Assembly: GCA_964537685.1 (NCBI GenBank)
Contig: CAZICM010000018.1
Coordinates: 100,236 to 164,235, forward strand
Source of the DNA: CAZICM01 sp964537685
Lineage (GTDB): Bacteria > Myxococcota_A > Polyangia > Polyangiales > Polyangiaceae
Direction of reading: 5' to 3'
DNA length: 64,000 nucleotides
The notes under the pieces were generated by a model. That model did not search any database. It was given only the letters and a program-made list of their open reading frames with translations, and was not told the origin of the DNA. Positions 15,661 through 25,136 of this stretch are shown here, in pieces. Positions within the stretch are counted from its first letter, which is position 1; every line of letters begins with the position of its first letter. The position numbers and the translations under genes were made by a program.

Positions 15661-17757
15661 ATGCTTTTCTTCACTCGCTCCCGTTCCACCGCGCTTTCTT
15701 TATCATTGCTCCGCGCGGGGTTCGCTGCACTCGGCGCAAGTTGGTTCGCGCTGGGCTGCAGCGCCGACACGAGTGCGTCTTCAATGGCCGATTTCAGAGC
15801 GCCTCTGTTCGCCGAGCCCGCCGAAACCAAGCATGGGGTGAACGCCAAGGGAACCGTTCTTTCAACGGCCACATTTGTCCCCATCGCGCCGATGAGCGTT
15901 TCGCGCTCCTATCCATCAGCCATGCTCTTGTCGAATGGGAATGCCCTGGTTGCCACGGGATTTAGCTCGATGGGCTACGTTCAGGGCACCGAGATCTTCA
16001 ATCCCGCCACAGGTTCATGGTCAGCCGCCGCACCGCTCGCGGTGGGCCGCGCAGGCCAATCCACAACGGTGCTGATGAACGGGCATCTGCTGGTTGTCAG
16101 CGGTTTTGACGGCTCTGTCTATGTGAGCAGCGCAGAACGTTATAATCCGGCGGCCAATCTATGGTCTCAAGCCGGCGCCATCGCCGAAGGCCGAACCCTT
16201 CATGCATCGGCGCTTCTCTCGGATGGACGCGTGCTCATCAGCGGCGGCTATGGTGATGCGGGAGCCCTGTCAAGCACCGAAATCTACGATCCATCCGCCA
16301 ATTCATGGACCCCGGCCGCTCCCATGAATACGCCACGGCTCGTTCATACCCTGACGCCCTTACCTAACGGAAAGGTACTTGCGGCAGGCGGAAGCGATCT
16401 CGCTATCAACCCCACCGCTTCCGCCGAATTGTACGATCCAGCCACCAACACTTGGACAGATATTCCCCCAATGCCCGAAGCCAGGGATGGGCACAGCGCC
16501 ACCTTGCTAGGCGACGGAACTGTACTCATTGCGGGCGGCGGCGTTATTTTCAGCGGAAATCTCAATAGTGCGCTTATTTTTAACCCGGTCACCACGCTTT
16601 GGATCGGCGCAGCACCGATGAATTCCGCCCGTTCCTACCATGCCGCCACAACTCTCCCCGATGGCCGGGTACTCGTCACGGGCGGTGATCAAGGGGGCAT
16701 TGCCATTAACGGAGCAGAACTCTTCGATCCTGCCACCGGGCAATGGAGCGATGTCGGACCCATGCAATCCGCCCGCGAAACCCACGCGGCAGTCTTGCTT
16801 CCCAATGGAGACGTACTCCTGGCGGGTGGAAGCGAGGAATCCAACGGCAATTTCCCTATCGCAGACGCAGAAATATTTACCCTCAAGAACAAAAACGGGA
16901 TCGCTTGCGGCACGACCTCGGAATGTCTCAGCGGCTTCTGCGTGGATGGCGTGTGCTGCGATAAAGCCTGCGGCGCGGGGCCCTGTGATGCCTGTTCCGC
17001 CGCGATGGGCGCTTCGGCGGATGGCGTATGCACGCCCCTTTCCGGCGCCTCCTGTAATGATGGAAATGCTTGCACCCAAACCGATATTTGCATCAATGGA
17101 GGATGTTCGGGGCTAAATCCAATCTCGTGCGCTCTTCCAGGCGAATGCCAGCTCGCGGGAATGTGCAATCCTATCACGGGCTTATGCGATTACCCCAATC
17201 AGCCCGATGGAATATCCTGTGACGATGGCAGCGCCTGCACACCGAGCGATATCTGCATGAGCGGCGCGTGCTCAGGCCAAAATCCAATCACCTGCGCCCC
17301 GCCCGACGCTTGCCACGAAACCGGAACCTGCAATCCCATCAATGGTGTGTGTTCCTATCCCAACAAAATGGACGGCGCTCCCTGTCCGAATGGTGTATGT
17401 GAATCAGGTGTCTGTGCCCCCACCGGAGCAGGCGGCGCCGGAGGAAGCGGCGGCAACGGTGGGTTTGGGGGCATTGGTGGACAAGGCGGAACAGGCGGAA
17501 CAGGCGGAACAGGCGGAACAGGAGGAGTGGGCGGGGACGACGGCCCTGGAGGTATGTCTTCCACATCTTCAGGTGGGGGAAGCGGCGGCAACGGCGGGGA
17601 CGGTGGAAGTGGTGGCTCACCCAACGATGAAGGTGGGTGCGGCTGTGCTTTCCAATCGTCGCCTACGGGCGGCGCAATCAGCGCTGGACTTTTGGGACTG
17701 CTTCTGATTCGGAGACGCCGATCCGAGACCAAAAGCTCCAAAGCACCGGCGGTCTAA
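15661..17757 (+). CDS. Kelch-repeat surface protein with MYXO-CTERM tag
   Basis: 698 residues. A signal peptide ends in ALGC (Cys about 33), so the N-terminus may also be lipidated. About six Kelch-type repeats (residues 73-407, each with GGxxx, ERYNPAANLW and similar blades) form a beta-propeller. Next come about 24 cysteines (414-590) in repeated units such as CNDGNACTQTDICINGGC and CDDGSACTPSDICMSGAC. A Gly-rich spacer (590-655) follows. The C-terminus GCGC-x10-hydrophobic helix-RRRR is a MYXO-CTERM type sorting tag, thought to anchor proteins to the myxobacterial surface. Probably a surface adhesin or carbohydrate-binding protein. Confidence 0.92.
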   Translation: MLFFTRSRSTALSLSLLRAGFAALGASWFALGCSADTSASSMADFRAPLFAEPAETKHGVNAKGTVLSTATFVPIAPMSVSRSYPSAMLLSNGNALVATGFSSMGYVQGTEIFNPATGSWSAAAPLAVGRAGQSTTVLMNGHLLVVSGFDGSVYVSSAERYNPAANLWSQAGAIAEGRTLHASALLSDGRVLISGGYGDAGALSSTEIYDPSANSWTPAAPMNTPRLVHTLTPLPNGKVLAAGGSDLAINPTASAELYDPATNTWTDIPPMPEARDGHSATLLGDGTVLIAGGGVIFSGNLNSALIFNPVTTLWIGAAPMNSARSYHAATTLPDGRVLVTGGDQGGIAINGAELFDPATGQWSDVGPMQSARETHAAVLLPNGDVLLAGGSEESNGNFPIADAEIFTLKNKNGIACGTTSECLSGFCVDGVCCDKACGAGPCDACSAAMGASADGVCTPLSGASCNDGNACTQTDICINGGCSGLNPISCALPGECQLAGMCNPITGLCDYPNQPDGISCDDGSACTPSDICMSGACSGQNPITCAPPDACHETGTCNPINGVCSYPNKMDGAPCPNGVCESGVCAPTGAGGAGGSGGNGGFGGIGGQGGTGGTGGTGGTGGVGGDDGPGGMSSTSSGGGSGGNGGDGGSGGSPNDEGGCGCAFQSSPTGGAISAGLLGLLLIRRRRSETKSSKAPAV
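17485..17520 (+). repeat. Four perfect 9-bp tandem repeats
   Basis: GGCGGAACA is repeated four times without change and encodes Gly-Gly-Thr units in the spacer of the Kelch protein. A likely site of length variation by slippage. Confidence 0.9.
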
Positions 17758-17916
17758 AACGCTCTCCCCAGCGCCCCCACAAAACAGACACGAGTGCCAA
17801 GCGCACTTGCCCACGCCAACTTATAAATGCACTTTAATAAACAGGCCCGAAGGATCCCCCTTGCCTTCGAGCCCGATTCTACCTCACAATACCAAAACTC
17901 TTTCAAAGCAACGGCT

Positions 17917-19119
17917 ATGCGATCCTTGAACTCTTCATTCTCAATTGGCACAGCGCTCTTGGCCTTGACGCTTGCGAGCGCCGCATTTTGGGGCTGTTCC
18001 GACGATGGCGGAGGCTCATCCACAGGCGGCTTCACCACAGGAGGCTCGGGCACGGGTGGAGCAGGCGGAAGCGCTTCCGCAGGCCCAACCCCGCGCGAGA
18101 TGTTTGAAGCGCTCCAAGCCGAGCTGCTCGACACCTGCGAAAGTTGTCACAAGGCAAAAGGTCTGGCCGATGCGCCGTTTTTGGCCGAGCCCGACGTCTA
18201 CAAGAGCATTACCTATTGGCCGGGCATCGTTGTTCCCAACGCCGCCAAAAGCCTGCTCCTCACCTTCCCCAAGACGGATATTCACCTCGACAAGAGCGGC
18301 GGTACATCACTCTCCGCAGACCTTGAAAACCGCGTGCGGGAATGGCTTGTCGCAGAAGCCAAAAGCATCCCAAATGCAACGGAGACGCTGCCTCATGTTC
18401 AGCCTTTTAGGCCATTGCCTCAAGGCGCCTTCAACACCCTTTATCTCGTCGATCTCGGCACGGACTTTGAATTTATTTCGATTTCCTTCAACGCCGAGGA
18501 GCTCGGTGGAACCCCTGGTAATCCAACGATGCTCAGGCTCTATAACATGACGGTCCACACGGTGGCCGACAAACCGCTGCACATTGTGCATCCGCTGTTC
18601 ATCGTCTACGAGCCGGGCCAAGCACCTTCGGTCGACCCTGTCGATAGCCTTTCCAATGTCGACCAAACCTTTACGGTGGAGGCCGATCCAACACTCGGCA
18701 CAGGCGAAGTCATTCTCACGAATTGGAAGTCTGGAGCCTATTTAGGAATTGCCTTCAATCTGATCGAGGTGTACCAAGGTCAGACAACAGGAAGCGGATG
18801 TGTCGACCTCATGATGTTCCAAAATGTCATGGTTGGCGCCATGAACACCTGCATCAACGAATGCCACGGTGGAAAGGATCCTCAAGCTAAAAACACGATG
18901 GATCTATCGGGCCTCCTCTTGGCTCAGCCTGATTATGCTGGGGCCTGCGTTCAAGTCCGCGCCCGGATCAAGCCGGGCGACCCAACCAACAGTCAGATTT
19001 TGATTGTCACGGACCCTCAACAACAGGTGGTGCACAAATATAAGTTCCTGGGTAATCTCAGCAAATACAACGAGTTCAAAAACACTGCGACGCCTTGGAT
19101 TAACGCGGAGAAGCAATGA
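17917..19119 (+). CDS. Single-haem lipoprotein, first gene of an export operon
   Basis: 400 residues from the ATG at 17917, chosen because the signal peptide then ends in FWGC followed by a Gly/Thr-rich linker; the open frame continues upstream only by 30 codons. One haem motif CESCH lies near residue 85, in a cytochrome-like LLDTCESCHKAKG. The rest has no recognised motif, but includes CINECHGGKDPQAK near residue 312, a second cytochrome-like site with an extra residue between the cysteines and so not a standard CXXCH. Its stop overlaps the start of the next gene (ATGA, 19116-19119). Exported, probably periplasmic-facing and redox active. Confidence 0.8.
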   Translation: MRSLNSSFSIGTALLALTLASAAFWGCSDDGGGSSTGGFTTGGSGTGGAGGSASAGPTPREMFEALQAELLDTCESCHKAKGLADAPFLAEPDVYKSITYWPGIVVPNAAKSLLLTFPKTDIHLDKSGGTSLSADLENRVREWLVAEAKSIPNATETLPHVQPFRPLPQGAFNTLYLVDLGTDFEFISISFNAEELGGTPGNPTMLRLYNMTVHTVADKPLHIVHPLFIVYEPGQAPSVDPVDSLSNVDQTFTVEADPTLGTGEVILTNWKSGAYLGIAFNLIEVYQGQTTGSGCVDLMMFQNVMVGAMNTCINECHGGKDPQAKNTMDLSGLLLAQPDYAGACVQVRARIKPGDPTNSQILIVTDPQQQVVHKYKFLGNLSKYNEFKNTATPWINAEKQ

Positions 19120-20417
19120 TTAGTACACTTTGGAAAGCGAAAGGCGGGGCGGCTCTGGCCGTCGCGCTCGTCGCACTCGCCGCTTGCAATCGGGAAGACC
19201 CGAATAAGCTTGTGGGAGACGTCAAACCGACAACGGTTTGCCCACCGAGCGGCAACACGGGTGCAACGGGCTCAAGCACGAGCGGAAGCTCATCAACAAG
19301 CGCCTCATCCGGGGGCACGGGAAGCTCATCATCGGGCGCTCCCGTGGTCGAGGACGAGGGCCTTGCCCAGCGCGAGGTCGATTACTTGGAAGCCCTGCGC
19401 ACGGCCTCACTGAAGATCATTGGCAATGTCCCCACCTTGGCCGAAATGGAAAGCGTGCGGACAGCGGCCGACCAAAAGGCCGCCTATGAAAGCCAGCTCG
19501 ACCTGTATATGGCGGATCCCCGATTCGCGAATCGAATGGTCGAATTTTGGAAGAACACGATGCGTTCAGCCAACGCAACGGCCAATCAAATGCCAAGCCT
19601 GGACTCGGCACCGCTCTTTGCGGCCCGTGTTACCGTCGAAGGCTTGAATTTCACATCGCTATTCACGGCCGAAACGAACGCATGTCCAACCTTCGATGCG
19701 GCCACGGGCAAATTTGCCGACGGCGAATGCCCTCCAAACGGCCCCATGGCGGCTGGCGTGCTCACCAACCAGGGACTTCTTTCCCATTATTTCGGTCCGC
19801 TGGGATTCCGCCGGGTCCGTTTCTTTCAAGAGGTCTTTGCATGCTCGAAGATGCCCGCAGAATGGACGACCCCCCAAGATCTGCCGGGCGGCGGCTCGTA
19901 CACATCGCCCTGGCCATTTGAATCGATCGCGGGATTGTCCAACGGCGGCCGCATCGATTTCTTGGATCACTCCTCCTCGGTCTGTGCCAACTGTCATTCC
20001 ACCATCAATCACCGCGTGCCCTTGTTTGCCCGCTATGATGCCAATGGTGCTTATGTCGAGCCTGTGGGCATGGGACAAGACATGGAATTCGCGGTTCTCG
20101 CACCGCTGCCTGGCACGCCTCCGGCAAAATTGTCGGATTATCTCCCGCCGGGTCAGAGCACGGGCTGGAAAAACGGCGTACCCGCCTCAAATATCAAAGA
20201 ACTGGGACAGGCCATGGCCAACGACGAGGAAGTTCAAGCCTGTGCCGTTCGCCGCATGTGGAACTACGCCATGTCCAAGGGCGATATCGTGTACGATGTT
20301 TCTCCCGTACCGATGTCGGTTATCGAGCCGCTCGTCGCTGAATTCAAGGCTTCGGGCTTTAACCTCAAGAAAACCCTTCGCTCGGTCTTCGTTCACGAAG
20401 ACTTCGTAAAGTACTAG
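19116..20417 (+). CDS. DUF1588/DUF1592-like cytochrome lipoprotein
   Basis: 433 residues. A signal peptide ends in LAAC and leads to a Ser/Thr/Gly linker. The body resembles the cytochrome-linked DUF1585/1588/1592 group of Planctomycetes and myxobacteria, with DYLEALRTASLKIIGNVPTLAEM early, VEFWKNTMRSAN, and a haem motif CANCH near residue 290 in SVCANCHSTINHRVP. The end SGFNLKKTLRSVFVHEDFVKY is typical of these proteins. It starts by a 4-bp overlap with the upstream gene and stops 2 nt before the next. In other phyla such proteins pair with DUF1501 or DUF1552 proteins, as here. Confidence 0.75.
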   Translation: MISTLWKAKGGAALAVALVALAACNREDPNKLVGDVKPTTVCPPSGNTGATGSSTSGSSSTSASSGGTGSSSSGAPVVEDEGLAQREVDYLEALRTASLKIIGNVPTLAEMESVRTAADQKAAYESQLDLYMADPRFANRMVEFWKNTMRSANATANQMPSLDSAPLFAARVTVEGLNFTSLFTAETNACPTFDAATGKFADGECPPNGPMAAGVLTNQGLLSHYFGPLGFRRVRFFQEVFACSKMPAEWTTPQDLPGGGSYTSPWPFESIAGLSNGGRIDFLDHSSSVCANCHSTINHRVPLFARYDANGAYVEPVGMGQDMEFAVLAPLPGTPPAKLSDYLPPGQSTGWKNGVPASNIKELGQAMANDEEVQACAVRRMWNYAMSKGDIVYDVSPVPMSVIEPLVAEFKASGFNLKKTLRSVFVHEDFVKY

Positions 20418-20419
20418 CC

Positions 20420-21226
20420 ATGGCCAAGCACCTCTCAGGACTCTTTTTCCCGGTGGCGGCCTTTATGGTCGGCGTGATGTTCGCGGCCTGCTCGGGCGCG
20501 GACGATCAAGATCAAGCCTGTATTCCAGGCGATTCAACCGGAACCACATCAGGCTCTGGCATGGGCGGCGCCGATGCCGGCACAACCAGCAGCGGGGGCG
20601 ATCTTCCACAAGGCGGCGGCGATGAAGAATCGGCGGTGGATGACAACAATTTCCACCATCCGAACGATCCCATCACCCCCGGCCAGAAAGATCCCTTCGA
20701 AATTCTAACAGAAAGGGCCGACGAAGGCCCGCCTGAAATTCGAACCCGTTATCATTCTTGCACAAAGTTGCCCTATAGCAGCCTGGGAACCTTTCTCGCC
20801 TCCCGCGGCGTGAACATGGCCAATCCCGCCGTTGGCTCAGCGGCCGATTTGTACAAGAAGGGCGGCGATGCGCTCGGTGTCGCCAAGTACGATGTCCGCC
20901 AAGGCGAAGCCTATTTCTACACGATCTCGGCGGCTGCCAAGGTCTTCGATATCTTCACCCAGGCCGCGGCTGAAATCATCGACAACATCGACAAGGCCGA
21001 TGCATGCAAGCTCAATGGCGTGGGCAAACCGATGTTCGACGCCACCACGGGCAAATGCGTGTACACATCCTTAAGCTGCATCATGGGCCGACCTGCGAGC
21101 CAGGAGGACATGGACCTGTGTAATCTCATGGTTTCGCAGGCCGATCCCAACAGTCCGGCCGATATCACCAACAAACGAAGGCTCGCGGTCGCCGCATTCC
21201 TGAGCGCCGCGCACACGTGCGAATAG
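20420..21226 (+). CDS. Lipoprotein of the export operon, function unknown
   Basis: 268 residues. A signal peptide ends in FAAC and leads to a Ser/Gly/Asp-rich linker. The mature part is hydrophilic and has four or five cysteines (HSCTKLP, ADACKLN, GKCVYTS, LSCIMGRP, DLCNLM) but no haem motif. Helical segment EAYFYTISAAAKVFDIFTQAAAEI near 170. It begins 2 nt after the previous stop and ends 13 nt before the Tat-exported protein, so it is part of the same transcript. It could be a chaperone, adapter or structural partner of the neighbouring proteins. I do not recognise it. Confidence 0.75.
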   Translation: MAKHLSGLFFPVAAFMVGVMFAACSGADDQDQACIPGDSTGTTSGSGMGGADAGTTSSGGDLPQGGGDEESAVDDNNFHHPNDPITPGQKDPFEILTERADEGPPEIRTRYHSCTKLPYSSLGTFLASRGVNMANPAVGSAADLYKKGGDALGVAKYDVRQGEAYFYTISAAAKVFDIFTQAAAEIIDNIDKADACKLNGVGKPMFDATTGKCVYTSLSCIMGRPASQEDMDLCNLMVSQADPNSPADITNKRRLAVAAFLSAAHTCE

Positions 21227-21239
21227 AGAGGATGAAGTC

Positions 21240-22733
21240 ATGGTTGATTGGAGACTCAAAGAACTCCGAGGCACTCAGCGGCGTACATTCCTGCGCATGA
21301 TGGGCGCCGCGGCGGCCGGATTTGCCGTCGAACGGTCCAAACTGCTGAATTACATTGCGGACACCAGCGGCCACGCCATGGCGGACACAGCAAGCTGTGC
21401 CTCGACCAACCGCTCGATCCACATTATCTCGGGCGGCGGCAACTTCTGCCTCTGGCAATTGCTGTGGCCTCTCCCCGAAGTGGGTGCCGATATGAGCGGA
21501 AATTTCTCATATCATGCCCCTGGCCAAGGCATTCTCTACAGCGGAGGAGACAAACCGTTTTACTACGGTCCAGAATCTCCTTTCTTTAATTTTGGGACTG
21601 GAATGCCCACCATGCCCATGACGGCCTATCTCGCCGGGACGCCCGTGGTACATGAACGTGTACCTCTCCGCTCCGTGATGGTGGATGGGATCGCCCTGGG
21701 CGATGGGGACAGCGGCTCCGGGACCAGCCTCTTGGGTGCGGTCACGGCGATCCAGCGCTCCACCGTCTCGCTGCTTCCCGTCATTGGTGTCGCACCTGCG
21801 GGACTGGGCGCGGCCGCGGGCGCCCCCGAACTCGCCAAAGTTCCCAGCGCCGACTCCATGGTCGACCTGTTCTCGAGCCAAGCCTCCAAAACGGTTCTCT
21901 TGGCCCAAGAGGACAAGGCCATGTTCGAGACGTACTACAAGGCGATTTTGGGCCTTCGCACCGCATCCGGCCGCCCAACCTGGATTCACCAATTAGAAAC
22001 GACCAAAAAGGCCGCCAATCTCATTGGACAGAATCTTGGCGCCCAACTCCAGCCCCAACCCGGCGACTTGGCAGCCTATGGTGTCACGGCTCTCCAAGCC
22101 GAAGCCGCGGGCAACCTCTTTGGCGGCGCGGAAGGCAAGGCTCGCCTTATCAACATGGCCAAAGCACTCATTACGGCGAAGAAAGCCATGGCGATGGGCC
22201 TGACCAACTCGGTTGTCATCGGCGTACCTCCCGAAACCGGCGCCGCCGGCGGATTCACCGACCCGCACGACACCTTCAACAGCGGCACGACCATTGCCCA
22301 AGTAACGATGTCCATCAAATACTTTGGCATGATGCTCAACGCCTTCTACGCCGACTGCGCCACAGCGCCCGATCCCTCGTGCACAGCGAAAACGCTTGAC
22401 AAAACGGTTATCCTCACCGTGCACGGCGATCACCCGCACAACCCGCTCGTCCGCACGGCGTGGCCCGACGCAACCCCTGGCAATTCAAACTGGGTGTATG
22501 TTATGGGCAATGGCTACTTGCCCACCGGCTGGCACGGTCAAGGCAAAGCCAACAACACCGCCGAAGGCATCGATCCAACGACAGGCGCCGTCATTCCCTA
22601 TGACGCGGCCAAAGCAGCCAATTCGGCGAGCGCAGCCATCCTATACGCCGTCGCCAAGGGTGACATGAAGGCCGTCAAGGAATACTACAAGGGCGCCGAC
22701 ATCTCGGCCCTCGTCAAACCCCCGCCCGCATAA
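21240..22733 (+). CDS. Tat-exported DUF1501-like protein
   Basis: 497 residues. The N-terminus RRTFLRMMGAAAAG (Arg14-Arg15) is a twin-arginine signal, so the protein is exported folded. The body has the alkaline phosphatase superfamily-like features of DUF1501/DUF1552 proteins: VILTVHGDHPHNPL near residue 390, ETGAAGGFTDPHDTF near 336, and HIISGGGNFCLWQ near 60. Candidate metal ligands are Asp and His in the GDHPHN motif. In Planctomycetes such proteins sit beside DUF1585/1592 cytochromes, usually in gene pairs. Start: GAGG about 9 nt upstream. Last gene of the operon, followed by a strong terminator. Confidence 0.75.
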   Translation: MVDWRLKELRGTQRRTFLRMMGAAAAGFAVERSKLLNYIADTSGHAMADTASCASTNRSIHIISGGGNFCLWQLLWPLPEVGADMSGNFSYHAPGQGILYSGGDKPFYYGPESPFFNFGTGMPTMPMTAYLAGTPVVHERVPLRSVMVDGIALGDGDSGSGTSLLGAVTAIQRSTVSLLPVIGVAPAGLGAAAGAPELAKVPSADSMVDLFSSQASKTVLLAQEDKAMFETYYKAILGLRTASGRPTWIHQLETTKKAANLIGQNLGAQLQPQPGDLAAYGVTALQAEAAGNLFGGAEGKARLINMAKALITAKKAMAMGLTNSVVIGVPPETGAAGGFTDPHDTFNSGTTIAQVTMSIKYFGMMLNAFYADCATAPDPSCTAKTLDKTVILTVHGDHPHNPLVRTAWPDATPGNSNWVYVMGNGYLPTGWHGQGKANNTAEGIDPTTGAVIPYDAAKAANSASAAILYAVAKGDMKAVKEYYKGADISALVKPPPA

Positions 22734-22754
22734 AACCCCCGCATTCACAGCCCC

Positions 22755-22790
22755 AAATAGCCCGCCTCGCACCCCGACGGCGGGCTATTT
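22755..22790 (+). terminator. Strong rho-independent-type terminator
   Basis: AAATAGCCCGCC (22755-22766) and GGCGGGCTATTT (22779-22790) form a perfect 12-bp stem with a 12-nt loop, GC-rich at its core and ending in TTTATT. It closes the operon that ends at 22733. Confidence 0.85.
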
Positions 22791-22803
22791 ATTCTTGAGC
22801 GAC

Positions 22804-23448
22804 ATGCCCCGAACCATCCCCATGCGCACCCGCCGCCTTCCCCGATGCGAAGGCTGCTTCCTTCCACCTCCGCTCTGCATATGCCCCGAACTCCAACCCC
22901 TCTCCCTTCCTCTCAACACGCGCATCTTCCTGCTCATGCACCACCAAGAGCGCCGCAAGACCACCAACACCGGCCGCATGATCGCCCGTATTCTGCCCAG
23001 CCAAACCCGCATTCGCTATTTCGGCGATCCCGACGACCAAAGCCCGCTGCCCCAATGCGAAGGCCCCTGCGCCCTTCTCTTTCCCGAACCCATGGCACCG
23101 ATCCTCTCCCCTGCCCACGCCACCCCCGGCCCCCTCACCCTCATCGTCCCCGACGGCACATGGAGCCAAGCCATCCGCATCACACGCCGCTCCCCCGACG
23201 CCCGCAATGTCCCCACACTGCGCCTTCCCGACCTCCCCCAAGGCCGCTACAACACCCTTCGCAGAACGCCCCACGCAGGCACGCTATCCACCTTTGAAGC
23301 GATTGCCCACGCCCTAGGCATCCTCGAAGGCCCGGCCATCGAAACCGCCCTCCTGCGCATCTTTGACATCTTCATCGAACGCGCCCGAACCGTACGCACC
23401 CAAGGCGAAATCATTGCCCAAGCACTCTACAAAGAACGCCCTCCCTAA
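22804..23448 (+). CDS. DTW-domain tRNA-uridine aminocarboxypropyltransferase
   Basis: 214 residues from ATG 22804; a TTG at 22795 and an ATG at 22822 are alternatives. It should transfer an aminocarboxypropyl group from SAM to uridine in tRNA (acp3U), in the cytoplasm. The N-terminus has the zinc-like CEGCFLPPPLCIC cluster typical of the family; the signature DTW loop is present as PDGTWSQA, near residue 119. The Arg-rich C-terminus RTPHAGTLSTFEAIAHAL completes the domain. It follows the terminator directly, and its stop shares 4 bp with the convergent gene at 23445. The bacterial E. coli enzymes are TapT/YfiP. Symbol not assigned because the subfamily cannot be told. Confidence 0.85.
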   Translation: MPRTIPMRTRRLPRCEGCFLPPPLCICPELQPLSLPLNTRIFLLMHHQERRKTTNTGRMIARILPSQTRIRYFGDPDDQSPLPQCEGPCALLFPEPMAPILSPAHATPGPLTLIVPDGTWSQAIRITRRSPDARNVPTLRLPDLPQGRYNTLRRTPHAGTLSTFEAIAHALGILEGPAIETALLRIFDIFIERARTVRTQGEIIAQALYKERPP

Positions 23449-23864
23449 ACGCGCCCTTGGCGCATCCGTTCACAAATAGCCCGGGCATCCGCTTCCGTCG
23501 CGCAAAACAAAACCGGCGGCGAACGCCGCTCAGGCACAAGCATACGCGCGGCCCGAATCGTCAAATTGCTCAGCGTCCTCACAGCCCAACTCGCCCCAAA
23601 CGGCACACTCACCAGCAAACACTCCGACATATCGGCTTTCGAAGCGATCTCACGCGCCCTTGCATCAACGGCCCCCACCCTTCGGGTATTCGAAACCCAA
23701 CAGACCGGCCGCCCAAGCTCTCTCGAAAACGCCTGAACCAGCGCCAGCATCTGCTCCATCTCGTCGCCCGACACATCCCCGATATTCTCAATAAAAAAAA
23801 TATCCGGCGCTTCATAACGATAGCGGTGCGCACCCATCGAATACCATTGTGAAGGCAACTCCAT
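23445..23864 (-). CDS. Small STAS-like protein
   Basis: 139 residues from the ATG at 23864, with AGGTG 7 nt upstream; a TTG at 23873 would be 3 codons longer. The protein has the plan of strand-helix repeats (PDIFFIENIGDVSG, VCWVSNTRRVG, LLVSVPFGASWAVRTL, PPVLFCATEADARA) seen in SpoIIAA/STAS-type proteins and resembles the protein at 6173-6628. No catalytic motif. Function unknown. It overlaps the convergent gene at its stop. Confidence 0.6.
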   Translation of the reverse strand: MELPSQWYSMGAHRYRYEAPDIFFIENIGDVSGDEMEQMLALVQAFSRELGRPVCWVSNTRRVGAVDARAREIASKADMSECLLVSVPFGASWAVRTLSNLTIRAARMLVPERRSPPVLFCATEADARAICERMRQGRV

Positions 23865-23945
23865 CAGCAACACCTATCGAACTTTTTACTTCTGAAACAC
23901 CAATGATTTAAAGCCCCGGCAATTCAACACAATAAAATTGAAACA

Positions 23946-25121
23946 TCATTCAATCAATTCAGGCGGCAGCTCCCCCTCCCAAATCCTCACACCGCGAGCC
24001 TCGAGCAATTCCCTCAGCAACAGCAAACGCTCCATTTGCCAAGCCGGATCGCGCACATGCGCATAACGCACATCCAAAAACTCCCGCTCCGCCCCCTCCA
24101 CGCTCCGAAGCACTTCCAAACTCACCGACGACACCGACGCGGCCAGCGCATCCGCAAGCCTATCCACCGAGCCCGGCCAAATCGGCTGCACCACCGCAAA
24201 CGTAGAAATCCCCGCTGCCCTAAGCTCCCCCAACACCCGAAAGCGCTCTTCCACCGAAGCTGCCCTCGGCTCAAAATGAACCCGCGCCTCATCATCCACC
24301 GTTGGAATGGATACCCCACCGAACGTATTGGAAAGCCCCGCGAGCAATTCCACATCCCTCAAAATGCCCGCGGACCGCGTGAGAATAATCACCGGAAAAC
24401 GCTTCTTCCCTTGCTTTTCCGCATCAGAAATCGCCTCCAAACAACCCCGCGTAATCCGGTACTTCTCCTCAATCCGCTGGTATGGATCACTCACAATCGG
24501 GCAAAATTTAATCGGATTTTCTTCCAATTCTAAAAGCTCTTTTGCCACCCTATCCGGCGCATTCGCATACACATCCACATAAGACCCCCATGCGGGCGGA
24601 GCCTGCCCGGCAAAACGCCTTAAATCGGCCACCCGCTCCTGCGCATAACAAAAACGGCACCCGATTAAACAGCCCGCATAAGGACTCAGCGAATAAAAAA
24701 CCCGCCCCCTATCCATCGCCCGGTACAGCGCCCGCCCCACGCGGACTTCCCGCACCCGCGCCCCCAATTCCCCTTGTTCCACAGCCTTTGCCGCATCATC
24801 GCGGAGCAGCGATAACACCTGCTCTTCATTGCGCCGGGCCATCGCCGCAAGCGCATGACACAGCGCCCCGCCCACCTTCGAATCCACCCGAACACCAAAA
24901 CTCTCCGCCCGATACGCAAAACCAAAATACAAAGAACGCGCCGCCCACGCCCTCCCATCTTCAATCCGCGACACTTCAATCAACAGCGGAGCGCCTCCCA
25001 CCCGAAACAAAAAACGCAGCCCCGCATCAACCGAAACCCCTTCAAATACAGCGCCGGCCCCCATTTCAACTCCAGGCCGGGCCGGCGCAATCAGAGCCAG
25101 CAAATGGCGTTCGATATCCAT
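23946..25121 (-). CDS. Radical SAM protein, photoproduct-lyase-like
   Basis: 391 residues. The [4Fe-4S] motif CLIGCRFC is at residues 151-158 (CX3CX2C) and is preceded by FYSLSPYAG, as in the Rv2578c/SplB-like branch. Later motifs VIILTRSAGILRDVELL and VSIPTVDDEARVHFEPRAAS match that group, where the second half of the TIM barrel lines up substrate. The N-terminal 120 residues are extra and could be a separate domain. It likely works with the lipoprotein gene upstream (stop-to-start gap 15 nt). Substrate unknown. Confidence 0.85.
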   Translation of the reverse strand: MDIERHLLALIAPARPGVEMGAGAVFEGVSVDAGLRFLFRVGGAPLLIEVSRIEDGRAWAARSLYFGFAYRAESFGVRVDSKVGGALCHALAAMARRNEEQVLSLLRDDAAKAVEQGELGARVREVRVGRALYRAMDRGRVFYSLSPYAGCLIGCRFCYAQERVADLRRFAGQAPPAWGSYVDVYANAPDRVAKELLELEENPIKFCPIVSDPYQRIEEKYRITRGCLEAISDAEKQGKKRFPVIILTRSAGILRDVELLAGLSNTFGGVSIPTVDDEARVHFEPRAASVEERFRVLGELRAAGISTFAVVQPIWPGSVDRLADALAASVSSVSLEVLRSVEGAEREFLDVRYAHVRDPAWQMERLLLLRELLEARGVRIWEGELPPELIE

Positions 25122-25136
25122 CTCGTCAAAGCGCGC

